Positions 27,701-35,000 are shown, counted from the first letter of the stretch. The stretch is 64,000 nucleotides of DNA from Streptomyces sp. YPW6 (GCF_018866325.1 NZ_CP076457.1:3941001-4005000); one strand, 5' to 3'. A program made the numbers and translations. The notes: a model not told the origin generated them from the letters alone.

Positions 27701-27863
27701 CGCGGCCTCGCGCATCGGCTACCGGGTCGAGGAGGCCCGCGCGCTGGCCGGCATGGCCGACGCGCTGGAGCGGCTGGGCGGGCAGGAAGAGGCCTCGGAG
27801 CTGCGGGAGTCGGCCCGTGCGGCCTTCGACGCCATGGGAATCCCGACGCCTCGGGCGGTGTGA
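24798..27863 (+). CDS. AfsR/SARP-family regulator (BTAD, NB-ARC, TPR)
   Basis: 1021 residues from GTG 24798 behind GGAGGAGGAAG. The order is a winged HTH (residues 8-95, 'FRILGSFECWDG', 'VHEKVLVTLLLEP'), a bacterial transcriptional activator domain (about 100-255), an NB-ARC ATPase with 'DGMGGSGKTSLAVRAAHRL' and 'MILLLDNALDDAQV' near residue 400, and C-terminal TPRs ('SLTNLSSLYAEWGRYPEA'). This is the AfsR architecture. These proteins bind direct repeats near -35 boxes and activate secondary-metabolite genes. Its position a few kb from the 30-41 kb biosynthetic genes makes it a candidate pathway activator. It is not AfsR itself by context. The domain call is firm; the target is inferred. Confidence 0.92.
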   Translation: MNDIAENSRVQFRILGSFECWDGNDRIRVGGPVHEKVLVTLLLEPHRVLPVFRLVEAAWDENAPATAAHQVRKAVAELRQRIPGGRDLIVTEGPGYRALTTPEQVDLSRFTEGLKQAREAAAAGQSTHAMTTLREALALWRGPLLAGTGGSVLSAASAALEERRLTAVEQLFDLRLANGESSEIIGELREFIDAHPLRETLRGQLMLALFRSGRQADALEEFAKVRDYLIDELGIGPGDALAELHNAVLRNSPELAAPQLPATEATFTPEGKPSTLPYDLRDFTGREAEVSELLGFVEEAPGSGPLIVAIDGMGGSGKTSLAVRAAHRLTEDYPDAQLYIDLRGFTPDGRPLSPGAAAESLLRMLGVPGDRIPDDAEGRIALWRRTMSTHRMILLLDNALDDAQVRPLLTSPTETLVLVTSRVPLMDLDAAHTVSLGVMPPGDSVALVEGVLGRTRAENEPEAVAQLTELCGHLPLALRIAAARLRKRPRWTVRYLVDRLRDDAHRLAELNSGERSVEVTLRLSYEGLAAETREAFRLLGQYPGSEINTYAAGALLGTGSREAEDVLEYLLDMHLLQQHETGRYAFHDLVRSFAQNLSRGGALRPPEAGAEPRPTADGDDEIKRAVARLLDFALDATDAACDLLFPGRVRVGRAGPPTRSAELPPLETVEQARDWLEREQDSLLAAVSLAYRWEMDRHVGLLAANVVFPLDLRGRLEEFRELTRVAVAASRRLGDDALLRLSLSNLAVACWKLGRLTEGIAMSEEALALAIGLDDRRGEAKDTGVLGLLLSTLGRYDEALPRLRQSIEIKRQLGAERAEAESLTNLSSLYAEWGRYPEAVEAATRSVALSRSIGSVDKEVEGLTDLAVARIGLGEIAAASELLARARKLAGETMSPADLSLVLALSAEVADRLGESAQAEEWGESALGLGDLSGVPMREAAVGNIIGRFHTRNGRYAAAFELHARARDAASRIGYRVEEARALAGMADALERLGGQEEASELRESARAAFDAMGIPTPRAV

Positions 27864-27962
27864 CGTGTACGCGTGATGCCGACGCGGAGTTCTCCGGCAG
27901 ACATGAGAGCGCTCTCGACGCCAGGGGGGCGACGAGAGCGCGGTGAGTCCTTCCGGCCACGT

Positions 27963-28403
27963 TCAGGCCACGTTCGGGCCTTCGCCGCCGGAGGCGGGGG
28001 CGAGGTTGGGGCCCTCGCCGGTGTCGGGGCGGGCGGTCGCGGTGTTGGGGCCTTCGCCGGTGTCGGCGGGCGCGGCCATGAGGTTGGGGCCTTCGCCGGT
28101 GTCGGCGGATGCGGTCACGATGTTCGGGCCTTCGCCGGTGTCGGCGGGCGCGGTCACGATGTTCGGGCCTTCGCCGGTGTCGGCGGATGCGGTCACGATG
28201 TTCGGGCCCTCGCCGGTGTCGGGCCGGGCGGCCATGAGGTTGGGGCCTTCGCCGGTGTCCGATCCGCCGAGGACCGCGGAGCGTACGGTGGCCGACCGGG
28301 CGGAAGGAGCGTCGTCCGCCGCCACCGCGGTAGCGGCGGCACCTCCGGCCGTCAGCACGGCGGCCGTCAGAATTCCCACCATTGTCGACACCGAGTTCCG
28401 CAT
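27963..28403 (-). CDS. Secreted protein of seven 13-residue DTGEGPN repeats
   Basis: 146 residues. A signal peptide (residues 1-29, 'MVGILTAAVLTAGGAAATAVA') is followed by a short linker and then seven consecutive 13-residue units, each starting DTGEGPN and closing with a variable hexad such as IVTASA, LMAARP or TATARP. A degenerate eighth unit reads GGEGPN. The DNA unit is 39 bp, and the core heptad is fully conserved while the spacer varies. I recognise no family. It is transcribed towards the end of the AfsR-like gene, and the next gene upstream on the same strand is the ATP-grasp-like gene, although a terminator lies between. A cell-surface ligand, scaffold, or multi-core peptide precursor are all possible; the signal peptide argues for export of the intact protein. 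Confidence 0.8.
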   Translation of the reverse strand: MRNSVSTMVGILTAAVLTAGGAAATAVAADDAPSARSATVRSAVLGGSDTGEGPNLMAARPDTGEGPNIVTASADTGEGPNIVTAPADTGEGPNIVTASADTGEGPNLMAAPADTGEGPNTATARPDTGEGPNLAPASGGEGPNVA

Positions 28404-28598
28404 GGTCTACCGCCTTCTGGAGTGGTCTTGCCGGGACGTTCCTGCTGACGGGAATGACTCTCGCGGGCGCTGCTCCCCGGTCGTTCCACTTCCGCTACCG
28501 CCCCCCGCGCGCCGGACGGGAACGCGACAGGAAACCCCTGTCCACGGACGCGGGAAGCGCCTTCCGGGCCTGTCGCGGCCGAGGGGAGACGTACACGA

Positions 28599-28629
28599 AA
28601 GGGCCCACCGGCGACACCGGTGGGCCCTT
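28599..28629 (-). terminator. Intrinsic terminator after the ATP-grasp-like gene
   Basis: Arms 28599-28611 and 28617-28629 are a 13-bp perfect stem with a 5-base loop, followed on the minus strand by TTTCG. It separates the ATP-grasp-like gene from the repeat protein gene. Confidence 0.85.
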
Positions 28630-28647
28630 CCGTCGAACGGATGCGGG

Positions 28648-29646
28648 TCAGATGGGGCAGCCGAGCACGGCGGCCGTACGGGAGGCGAGTTCGGCGGGTG
28701 TGAGGGCGGTGAGGACGGCATACCCGTCCCGCGCCTCCCGCACGTCCTCGGGTGCGGTGGTCCGTCCGGGTGCTCCGGGCGGATCCGCCACCGGGAGGGC
28801 GGCCGCACACCCCACCGGCACCGCCGCTTTCAGCGGCTTCCCCGACAGGGCATGGACCAGCTCCCGTTCGGCGACCAGTCCCGTGGTGAGCTCGATCAGC
28901 CGGCAGACGGGCCAACTCGCGGCCCGGGGAACCGCGTCCACCACCCGCGGCCCTCGCCCGGTGCGCGCGATGCGGGTGAACGCGTACCCGAACTCGTAAC
29001 CGACCAGGTCCAGGAGGCCCGTGGCCAGGGCGCGGATCTCCGCCTCCTCGGCACCGGTGATCGGGGCGGGGAAGGTGTGGACGGCGGGGCCGGAGCCCCA
29101 CGGCATCGTGGCAGCGCCGGCCGCCCCGTCCGGTCCGAGCCCGGCGTCCAGGTCCCCCCGGTCGCCGAAGTCCCCGCCGTCGGAGCGGAATTCCACGATG
29201 CCCGTGACCCGGTGCATCCCGTCGACCGTGAGGGTCTCCACCCCGTACCCGACATCGCACAGCGGCGGCCGGTGCTCCGGCTCGTCCGGCAGGGCCAGCG
29301 CCTGCCACTGCGGGCCACTGACGTTCAGCAGCTTCCTGACCTCGGCGGCATCCGCCAGCAGCCGGGCGGCGGAGGCGGGATTCGGGGACACGCCGAGTTC
29401 CTCCGCGGTCTCCAGGACAACGGGGTGGGTACTCGCGTCCCCGCAGGCGACCAGCCTGCCCACCCGATGGGTGAGCACGGTCTTGCGCAGGTGCGCGCGG
29501 AGTTCCTCGTCCGTGAATCCGGCCGTGTCCGCGACGGTGACGACGTGGAAGCCGGCCTCCGTCGCCGCGGCCGCCAGTCGTGGCGACGGCGCGACGAGGA
29601 GGAGGCGCCGGGGATCGGCGGTGCCGGATCCGGCCGATTCCGTCAT
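28648..29646 (-). CDS. ATP-grasp-like protein, internally shortened, probably inactive
   Basis: 332 residues. ATG 29646 overlaps the stop of the tautomerase gene (ATGA); the open frame further upstream only shadows that gene. Residues about 13-110 look like a pre-ATP-grasp domain ('RRLLLVAPSPRLAAAATEAGF', 'ELGVSPNPASAARLLADAAEV'). Residues about 150-300 match the C-terminal half of carboxylate-amine ligases ('ETLTVDGMHRVTGIVEF', 'FPAPITGAEEAEIRALATGLLDLVGY', 'RLIELTTGLVAERE'). The section that normally carries the ATP-binding Lys and glycine-rich loop is missing between them. The usual metal-binding 'ESQARLGGD'-type segment reads 'VDAVPRAAS'. Catalysis by the usual mechanism looks unlikely; a binding or regulatory role, or decay, is more plausible. 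The alignment is from memory. Confidence 0.65.
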   Translation of the reverse strand: MTESAGSGTADPRRLLLVAPSPRLAAAATEAGFHVVTVADTAGFTDEELRAHLRKTVLTHRVGRLVACGDASTHPVVLETAEELGVSPNPASAARLLADAAEVRKLLNVSGPQWQALALPDEPEHRPPLCDVGYGVETLTVDGMHRVTGIVEFRSDGGDFGDRGDLDAGLGPDGAAGAATMPWGSGPAVHTFPAPITGAEEAEIRALATGLLDLVGYEFGYAFTRIARTGRGPRVVDAVPRAASWPVCRLIELTTGLVAERELVHALSGKPLKAAVPVGCAAALPVADPPGAPGRTTAPEDVREARDGYAVLTALTPAELASRTAAVLGCPI

Positions 29647-29882
29647 GGCTGCTGTCCTCCGGTGTCCTGCTGGCCGGGTCGCGAGGCGGCGCCCGCGAGG
29701 AGGGCGTCGGCGAGCACGCCGCCCTTCCCCCAGTGGTCGGTCTCCACGTCCCGGACGATGACGGTGACGGCCTCCTCCGGGCATCCGGCTATCCGGGACA
29801 CGCAGGCGGTCAGTTCCTCGACCAGTTCCTGGCGCTGGGCGCGATCGTTCCCTTTCCACCAGTCAACGGCGATCACAGGCAC
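29643..29882 (-). CDS. 4-oxalocrotonate tautomerase family protein
   Basis: 79 residues. The start chosen is GTG 29882, with AGAAGGAG six bases upstream; the second codon is Pro, which becomes the N-terminal catalytic Pro-1 of this family after Met removal ('PVIAVDWWKGN'). The helix 'RAQRQELVEELTACVSRIAG', the strand 'AVTVIVRDVE' and 'DHWGKGG' fit the 4-OT fold. These small oligomeric enzymes catalyse keto-enol tautomerisation or related acid-base steps. It is translationally coupled to the ATP-grasp-like gene and divergent from the cysE-like gene. It may serve the same pathway as the 30-41 kb genes, or be a separate two-gene unit. Confidence 0.8.
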   Translation of the reverse strand: MPVIAVDWWKGNDRAQRQELVEELTACVSRIAGCPEEAVTVIVRDVETDHWGKGGVLADALLAGAASRPGQQDTGGQQP

Positions 29883-29900
29883 GGGAAGCTCCTTCTGCTC

Positions 29901-29940
29901 GGGGCGGGGCGGGGCGGGGCGGGGCGGGGCGGGGCGGGGC
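29901..29940. repeat. Eight perfect GGGGC pentamers
   Basis: Forty bases of uninterrupted GGGGC repeats on the plus strand, 18 bases upstream of the tautomerase start codon. They fall in its leader or promoter, next to the ribosome site. Eight runs of four G could form a G-quadruplex. The region 29883-30204 (divergent promoters) otherwise shows only further GC-rich near-repeats of the type GCGTCCGCGAC. Confidence 0.95.
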
Positions 29941-30204
29941 GCGGGACCGCGGCGTCGGCGACCTCGGCGTCCGCGACTGCGGCGTCCGCGACCGCGGGAC
30001 CGGACCGGCTGCCCGGCGTACGGTCGCGTGGCGCTCAGGTGAGTGTGGGCCGGGGCGTTCCTGAATGTTTCCCGCTCCGTTCCCCTCTCGTTCCGCACAG
30101 CCCGAGACGCTCCCGCCGGGTGGGAACGCGGCGGGACCGCAGCGGGAAGCCCCCCGGGCACGCTCGGTTCCTGTCATGAGGCCCACCCCGCCCCTGGAGC
30201 CACG

Positions 30205-30972
30205 ATGAGCCTGCTCAGTGCGACGAAACCGGAATCGAACCCGGCCCTGCGCCCCGCCCCCGGCACCGCCTCCGCGTCCTCCTCCGCGTCCGCCGGTGAG
30301 CCCGAGGCGCCGACGGCCACCCGCGCGTCCGCCGGTGAGTCCGAAGCATCGACGGCCACCCCCGCGTCACCCACCCTCCGTCTGCTCGCCGCGCTGCGCG
30401 AGGACCTCTCCGTCGTCGTGGCCCGCGACCCCTCCGTACGGGGCAGGAAGGAAGCGATCCTCCACCCCGCGCTCACCGCGCTGTGGGCGCACCGTGTCGC
30501 CCACCGCATGCACGGTCGCGGCCTGCGCATCCCGGCCAGGCTGCTCGCCCGCTGGGCCCGCCGGGTGACGGCGGTCGAGATCCACCCCGGGGCGGTGCTG
30601 GGCCGCAGGGTCTTCATCGACCACGGCGCCGGGGTCGTGATCGGGGAGACCGCCGTCGTCGGTGACGACGTGACCCTGTACCACCAGGTCACCCTGGGCG
30701 CCGTCGGCTGGTGGAGCGACAACAAGCGGCCCGAGGGCGACCGCCGCCATCCCGTCGTCGGGGCCGGCGTCATCCTCGGCGCCAACGCCACCGTCCTCGG
30801 ACCGGTGACCGTGGGGGACCGGGCGGTCATCGGCGCCCAGGCCCTGGTCAACAAGGACGTCCCGGGCGGTGCCCGGGTGCTCGCGCCCACCGCCGTCATC
30901 AAGGAGCCCGGCCGTCGGCCGGAACTCCTGGAGGACGTCTTCACCGTCATCGCCTCCGCCGGTTCCTGGTGA
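30205..30972 (+). CDS. cysE: Serine O-acetyltransferase
   Basis: 255 residues from ATG 30205, with GGAG six bases upstream; the open frame further upstream lacks support. The first 55 residues are Ala/Ser/Pro-rich and contain a repeated 'SAGEPEA/SAGESEA' segment. The domain then shows the family core: 'ILHPALTALWAHRVAHRMHGRG', 'VEIHPGAVLGRRVFIDHGAGVVIGETA' and 'YHQVTLGAVGW', with hexapeptide left-handed helix repeats to the end ('LGANATVLGPVTVGDRAVIGAQALV'). The catalytic His residues of CysE/EpsC-type enzymes (FIDHG, LYHQ) are present. The reaction makes O-acetyl-L-serine from serine and acetyl-CoA in the cytoplasm. The next gene is a CysK-like enzyme that would use it. A second, pathway-specific copy is likely here rather than primary cysteine synthesis. 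Confidence 0.9.
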   Translation: MSLLSATKPESNPALRPAPGTASASSSASAGEPEAPTATRASAGESEASTATPASPTLRLLAALREDLSVVVARDPSVRGRKEAILHPALTALWAHRVAHRMHGRGLRIPARLLARWARRVTAVEIHPGAVLGRRVFIDHGAGVVIGETAVVGDDVTLYHQVTLGAVGWWSDNKRPEGDRRHPVVGAGVILGANATVLGPVTVGDRAVIGAQALVNKDVPGGARVLAPTAVIKEPGRRPELLEDVFTVIASAGSW

Positions 30973-31093
30973 CACCCCTCCGCCGGATCCCGGTGCCAGC
31001 CCTCCGCCGGCTCCCGCCGGCAGCGCTCCGCCCGTTCCCGGTGACCCCCAGGGCCTTCCGCCCCCGACCTTCCCGATTGCGAGTGATGCAGCC

Positions 31094-32074
31094 ATGACCA
31101 CCACCGTTCCCGCCCCGCTCACCTCCCTCGCCCCCGCCCGCCCGGCCGTCGCCTCACGGATCGAGGACCTCGTCGGATGCACGCCGCTGCTGGAGCTGCG
31201 GCTGCGCGATCTGGCACCGGGCGCCCGGGTGCTGGCGAAGCTGGAGTCCGCCAACCCGATGTCCTCCAGCAAGGACCGCGCGGCCCTCTACATGCTGCGC
31301 GCGGCCGAGGAGCGCGGCGCGCTCCGGCCCGGCGGCACCGTCATCGAGGCGACCTCCGGGAACACGGGGATCTCCCTGGCCGCGTTCGCCGCCTCCCGTG
31401 ACTACCGCTGCGTGATCGTGCTTCCGGACAACGCCACGGCCGAACGGGTCAGGCTGCTGCGGGCGTTCGGGGCCGAGATCGTCCAGACGCCGAGCTCGCT
31501 GGGCTACCCGGGGGCGATCGCCGAGGCCGAGCGGCTGCACGCGGCGACGCCGGGGTCCTGGTTCCCCTGCCAGCACGAGAACCTCGACAACGTACGGGCG
31601 CACTACGAGACCACGGGCCCGGAGATCCAGGCGGCCGTGTCCTCCCTCGGCCGCCGCGTCGCGGCCTTCGTCTGCGGGGTGGGCACCGGCGGCACCCTCA
31701 CCGGTGTCGCCCGCGCCCTCAAGGAGCATGATCCGGACGTACGGGTGATAGCGGTCGAGCCGGAGAAGTCGCCCGTCCTGTCCCGGGGTTACGCGGGCCA
31801 GCACCGCATCCCCGGGCTCAACGGCGGCTTCGTGGCCGACACGACCGACGTCTCCCTCATCGACGAGGTCGTGACGGTCTCGGACGAGGACGCCCTGCTG
31901 ACCGCGCGCCGGCTGGCGACCGGTCAGGGCCTCTTCGCCGGCGTCTCGTCCGGCGCCGCCGCGTACGCCAGTGAGTGCGTCGCCCACCGGCCGGAGTTCT
32001 CCGACGGCATCGTGGTGACCCTCCTGCCGGACACCGGTGAGCGCTATCTGAGCATGTGGGAGGACCAGGCATGA
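31094..32074 (+). CDS. Cysteine-synthase-like PLP enzyme (CysK family)
   Basis: 326 residues from ATG 31094. It is a fold-type II PLP enzyme: PLP Lys60 in 'SSSKDRAA', substrate loop SGNTG at 88-92, phosphate-binding 'GVGTGGTLTG' and 'GVSSGAAAY' near the C-terminus. Family members replace the acetyl group of O-acetylserine with sulfide, or in secondary metabolism with other nucleophiles (hydroxyurea, ammonia, heterocycle nitrogen). In the lysine motif the usual 'NPxxSxKDR' reads 'NPMSSSKDR', still canonical. The gene follows the cysE-like gene and overlaps the next one by ATGA. The neighbouring oxygenase, amidohydrolase and amidotransferase genes suggest a non-sulfide nucleophile; that is inference. 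Confidence 0.9.
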   Translation: MTTTVPAPLTSLAPARPAVASRIEDLVGCTPLLELRLRDLAPGARVLAKLESANPMSSSKDRAALYMLRAAEERGALRPGGTVIEATSGNTGISLAAFAASRDYRCVIVLPDNATAERVRLLRAFGAEIVQTPSSLGYPGAIAEAERLHAATPGSWFPCQHENLDNVRAHYETTGPEIQAAVSSLGRRVAAFVCGVGTGGTLTGVARALKEHDPDVRVIAVEPEKSPVLSRGYAGQHRIPGLNGGFVADTTDVSLIDEVVTVSDEDALLTARRLATGQGLFAGVSSGAAAYASECVAHRPEFSDGIVVTLLPDTGERYLSMWEDQA

Positions 32075-32661
32075 GCCACGCGATGTTCCGGGCCTACGCG
32101 GACGCGGTGAAGGCCGAGATCGGGACCGCCACGACCACCCGCTTCATAGCTCTCGCGGAGACCACCGACGGGCGCTTCGGGCTCTTCCACCACTCGATGC
32201 TGCCGGGGGCCGGCGGGGCGGACCCGCACTACCACTCCCGGATCTCCGAGTCCTTCTACGTCCTGACGGGCGAGGTGCGGCTCCACGACGGCACCGGCTG
32301 GCGCACCGCCCGCGCCGGGGACTTCCTGCACGTGCCGGAGAACGCGGTGCACGGCTTCCGCAACGAGAGCGACTCGCTCGTGGAGATGCTGATCATCTTC
32401 ACCCCGGCCGAACACCGTGAGGGCTACTTCGAGGGCCTGGCCGCCCTGCTCGCCGACGGCAACCGCCCCTCGCGCGAGGAGATGGTCGCGCTGATGGAGA
32501 AGTACGACCAGTTCGAGGTCGACGCCCCCGACACCGATCACGACCACCCGCACGGGCCTCCGCACGGCGACGGCCCCGGCCACCATCACCACCCCGGTTC
32601 CGGCCACCACCATCACCACGGCCCCGACGGCGCGCACACCGCCCCGCACCACCACGACTGA
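32071..32661 (+). CDS. Cupin protein with histidine-rich C-terminal tail
   Basis: 196 residues; ATG 32071 overlaps the CysK-like stop and has GGAGG behind it. A single cupin barrel covers residues about 35-115: motif 1 'DPHYHSRISESFYVLTGEV' and motif 2 'PENAVHGFRNES', giving the two His, one Glu and final His metal ligands. After a helical segment the last 40 residues contain about sixteen His among Asp, Gly and Pro, for example 'GHHHHPGSGHHHHH'. Such tails store or deliver Ni, Co, Zn or Fe. The cupin may be an oxygenase, isomerase or sugar-type epimerase; the sequence does not tell which. Translational coupling to the CysK-like gene supports a direct role in the same pathway. Confidence 0.85.
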   Translation: MSHAMFRAYADAVKAEIGTATTTRFIALAETTDGRFGLFHHSMLPGAGGADPHYHSRISESFYVLTGEVRLHDGTGWRTARAGDFLHVPENAVHGFRNESDSLVEMLIIFTPAEHREGYFEGLAALLADGNRPSREEMVALMEKYDQFEVDAPDTDHDHPHGPPHGDGPGHHHHPGSGHHHHHGPDGAHTAPHHHD

Positions 32662-32745
32662 CCGGCGGGTCCGCCCGGCCCCGCCGGCCGCCCGCCCCGT
32701 CCTCCCCTTCCCTCCTTCCGCCACCTCTTCAGAGGAGATCACCGC

Positions 32746-33696
32746 ATGAACCTCGCCAACTGGGGCCGCTTCGGTCTGCTGGCCGCCCTGTGGGGCTGCA
32801 GTTTCGCCTTCATCAAGATGTCGCTGGAGGCGTTCGCGCCCCTCCAACTCGCCTCCGGCCGGCTGGTGGTCGGTGCGCTGGTCGTCCTCGCCATCCTCGC
32901 CGTCAAGCGTCTTCCCCTGCCGGGGCGCCCGCTCTGGGGGCACATCGCCGTGGCCTCCGTCTTCGGCAACGTCATCCCCTTCACGCTCTTCGCCATCGGC
33001 GAGCAGCACACCACCGCGACCATCGCGGGGGTGATCCAGGGCGCCACCCCGCTCATCACCCTGGGCGTCGCCGCTCTCGCCCTCTCCGAGGAGAAGCCGA
33101 CGCGCCGCAAGGTGGCCGGCCTGGTCGGCGGGTTCGTCGGGCTGATCATCGTGGTGGGGCCGTGGAACACCGACGGCTTCGGCTCGATCGGCGGCCAGCT
33201 CGCCTGCGTGGGAGCCGCCGCGAGCTACGCCGTCAGCTTCGTGTACATCCGCCGCTTCATCGGCCCCCACAAGCTGCCCGCGCTCTCCGTGACCGCGGCC
33301 CAGCTGGGTGCCGCCGCCGTCATCACCGTGGTGCTCACCACGTTCGTCACGGGCTGGAGCCTGCACGGTGACCTGACCGCCAAGCCGCTGTTCGCCCTCC
33401 TGGTCCTCGGCGCGGCCTCCACCGGTATCGCCTTCGCGCTGCTCAACCGCCTGATCGCGGACGCCGGTCCGACCACCGCCTCCGGCGTGAACTACCTCGT
33501 GCCGGTGTTCTCCGTGGTCGTCGGCGTGCTGGCCCTGAGCGAACCGCTGTCCTGGAACGTACCGGTGGGCGGGGTCATCGTCATCGCCGCGCTCGCCCTC
33601 GCGGAAGGCCGGATCTCGTCCCTGTCCCGGGCCGGGAAGCCCCGGCCGACGTCACCGGTCGCCCCCGACCGCGTACCGGCGAAGAGCCGCTCGTAG
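32746..33696 (+). CDS. EamA/DMT-family transporter
   Basis: 316 residues from ATG 32746 with GAGGAG just upstream. Ten hydrophobic helices in two homologous halves are visible ('GLLAALWGCSFAFIKMSLEAFAP' opens the first half, 'LACVGAAASYAVSFVYIRRF' the second), the mark of the drug/metabolite transporter superfamily. Many such proteins export amino acids or small metabolites. The gene ends the first rightward transcription unit of the biosynthetic region and is followed by a strong terminator. An exporter and self-protection role for the product is the natural inference. Confidence 0.9.
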   Translation: MNLANWGRFGLLAALWGCSFAFIKMSLEAFAPLQLASGRLVVGALVVLAILAVKRLPLPGRPLWGHIAVASVFGNVIPFTLFAIGEQHTTATIAGVIQGATPLITLGVAALALSEEKPTRRKVAGLVGGFVGLIIVVGPWNTDGFGSIGGQLACVGAAASYAVSFVYIRRFIGPHKLPALSVTAAQLGAAAVITVVLTTFVTGWSLHGDLTAKPLFALLVLGAASTGIAFALLNRLIADAGPTTASGVNYLVPVFSVVVGVLALSEPLSWNVPVGGVIVIAALALAEGRISSLSRAGKPRPTSPVAPDRVPAKSRS

Positions 33697-33720
33697 CACC
33701 GCCGTACGACGGACCGGCAC

Positions 33721-33858
33721 AGAGAACACCCACCGCACGGGAAACACCCACAGCACAGGCAGCACCACAGCACAGGCAGCACCACAGCACAGGAGGCACC
33801 ACAGCACAGGAGGCACCACCGCACAGGAGGCACCACCGCACAGGCAGCACCACAGCGC
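33721..33858. repeat. Cluster of short CAC-AGCACAGG repeats
   Basis: About eight imperfect copies of a 17-18-base unit containing 'caccacagcacaggcag' or 'caccaccgcacaggagg' lie between the EamA stop and the terminator. They are purine- and A-richer than the surroundings and have no coding potential that I can support. They could be an RNA-binding or transcript-spacer element. Confidence 0.7.
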
Positions 33859-33869
33859 AGCCAGGTCTC

Positions 33870-33927
33870 AACGAGCCGGGGCCGGCGCGGACACCCTTCC
33901 CAGGGGCCGCGCCGGCCCCGGCTCGTT
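33870..33927 (+). terminator. Very strong bidirectional hairpin terminator
   Basis: A perfect 21-bp stem (arms 33870-33890 and 33907-33927) with a 16-base loop and GTT at its end. It separates the EamA gene from the six-gene unit at 34173. The rest of 33928-34172 should hold the promoter of that unit; no clear boxes were seen. Confidence 0.9.
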
Positions 33928-34172
33928 GCCGTGGGGGCACCGCCCCCGACCGGGGAGCCCACCCCGGCCGTCCGGCCGCGGAGCCGGCGTGCCGCCCGGG
34001 AGGTGGCCGGATTACGGATCGGTTCCCGGCCACCTCCCCGGTCCCGGTAGCGAGGCGGGAGGGCGACGGGACCGCCCGGCGCGAGTCTTTCTGCACAAGG
34101 CGCCATCAGGCCCACCCGCCTCGACCGCCCCTGGCGTCTCCCCTCCCTCTCCCTCCTCAAGGAGCATCTCGC

Positions 34173-35000
34173 ATGGCGCGCACCACCACCTCGCCGTCTC
34201 CCACCGCTCCCTCCCTCGGGGACGCGCGGATCATCTCCGCCGGAGACTTCGTCTTCGCCCCCCTGGCCGGCCGGCTCACCGAGGTCGCCACCCCGGTGAG
34301 CCCGGCCGCCGGCTCCACGCACGTCACGCTGCACGTCGTCCGGATCGCCCCGGGCGAGTCGTTCAGCCCCGAGTCGAGCGTCGAGGAGGAGAACACCGCG
34401 GTCGTCTTCGACGGCGCGGGCACGGCCACGGTCGGCTCCCGCAGCCGGCCCGTCGAACGGTCCCACGCCGCCTACGCCCCCACCGGACAGGCGCTGAGCC
34501 TCACGGCCGGCCAGGACGGACTCACCGTCTACATCTGGCGGACCCCCCTCGCACCGGGGCGCCGGCCCGGCACCGACCCCGAGCCGTTCTCCACGCTCTG
34601 GGACGAGACCACCCAGCTGCGCGGGTTCGGCGGCACCGGCCAGATCGCCCCCGACGCCGACCGCGCCACCATGAACTTCGTCTTCTGGCCCGGCAACGGC
34701 AGCAGCCAGCTCTGCCTGCACTGCGGCATCCAGCAGCCGGGCCAGACCTTCAACGTCCACCTGCACCCCGACAGCGACGAGGCGTTCATCGCCTTCGAGG
34801 GCATCGGCCAGATGTACCTGCGCGACCGCTGGATCGACGTCGCCGCCGGGGACGTCCTGTACGCCGCGCCGGGCGTCCTGCACGGCGCCCGCAACCCCCA
34901 CACCGGGCCCGACGCCCGGCGCTTCGTGACCTGCGGGGGCCCCAGCCCCTACGACCCGGCGCTCTATTCCGCCGCCGGCCTCTCCTCCGACGTCAGGTGA
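34173..35000 (+). CDS. Bicupin protein
   Basis: 275 residues from ATG 34173 behind AAGGAGC. Two cupin repeats are visible. The N-terminal one (residues about 45-125) has weak metal motifs ('SSVEEENTAVVFDGAGTAT'). The C-terminal one (about 165-265) has 'NVHLHPDSDEAFIAFEGIGQ' and 'APGVLHGARNP', with the full His/His/Glu/His set. It is the first gene of a six-gene unit with gaps of 8 bp or less. Bicupins include oxalate decarboxylases, quercetinase-type dioxygenases and isomerases; only the C-terminal site looks metal-competent. Its place at the head of the operon suggests a pathway enzyme. Confidence 0.82.
   Translation: MARTTTSPSPTAPSLGDARIISAGDFVFAPLAGRLTEVATPVSPAAGSTHVTLHVVRIAPGESFSPESSVEEENTAVVFDGAGTATVGSRSRPVERSHAAYAPTGQALSLTAGQDGLTVYIWRTPLAPGRRPGTDPEPFSTLWDETTQLRGFGGTGQIAPDADRATMNFVFWPGNGSSQLCLHCGIQQPGQTFNVHLHPDSDEAFIAFEGIGQMYLRDRWIDVAAGDVLYAAPGVLHGARNPHTGPDARRFVTCGGPSPYDPALYSAAGLSSDVR

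Noticed and set aside
27980..28260. Regular 39-bp repeats resembling a CRISPR or minisatellite array
   Set aside because: The unit is a multiple of three and encodes a conserved heptad behind a signal peptide, so it is a coding repeat.
28696..29859. 403-codon version of the ATP-grasp-like protein
   Set aside because: The first 71 codons overlap the tautomerase gene in another frame; the ATGA overlap at 29643-29646 marks the real start.
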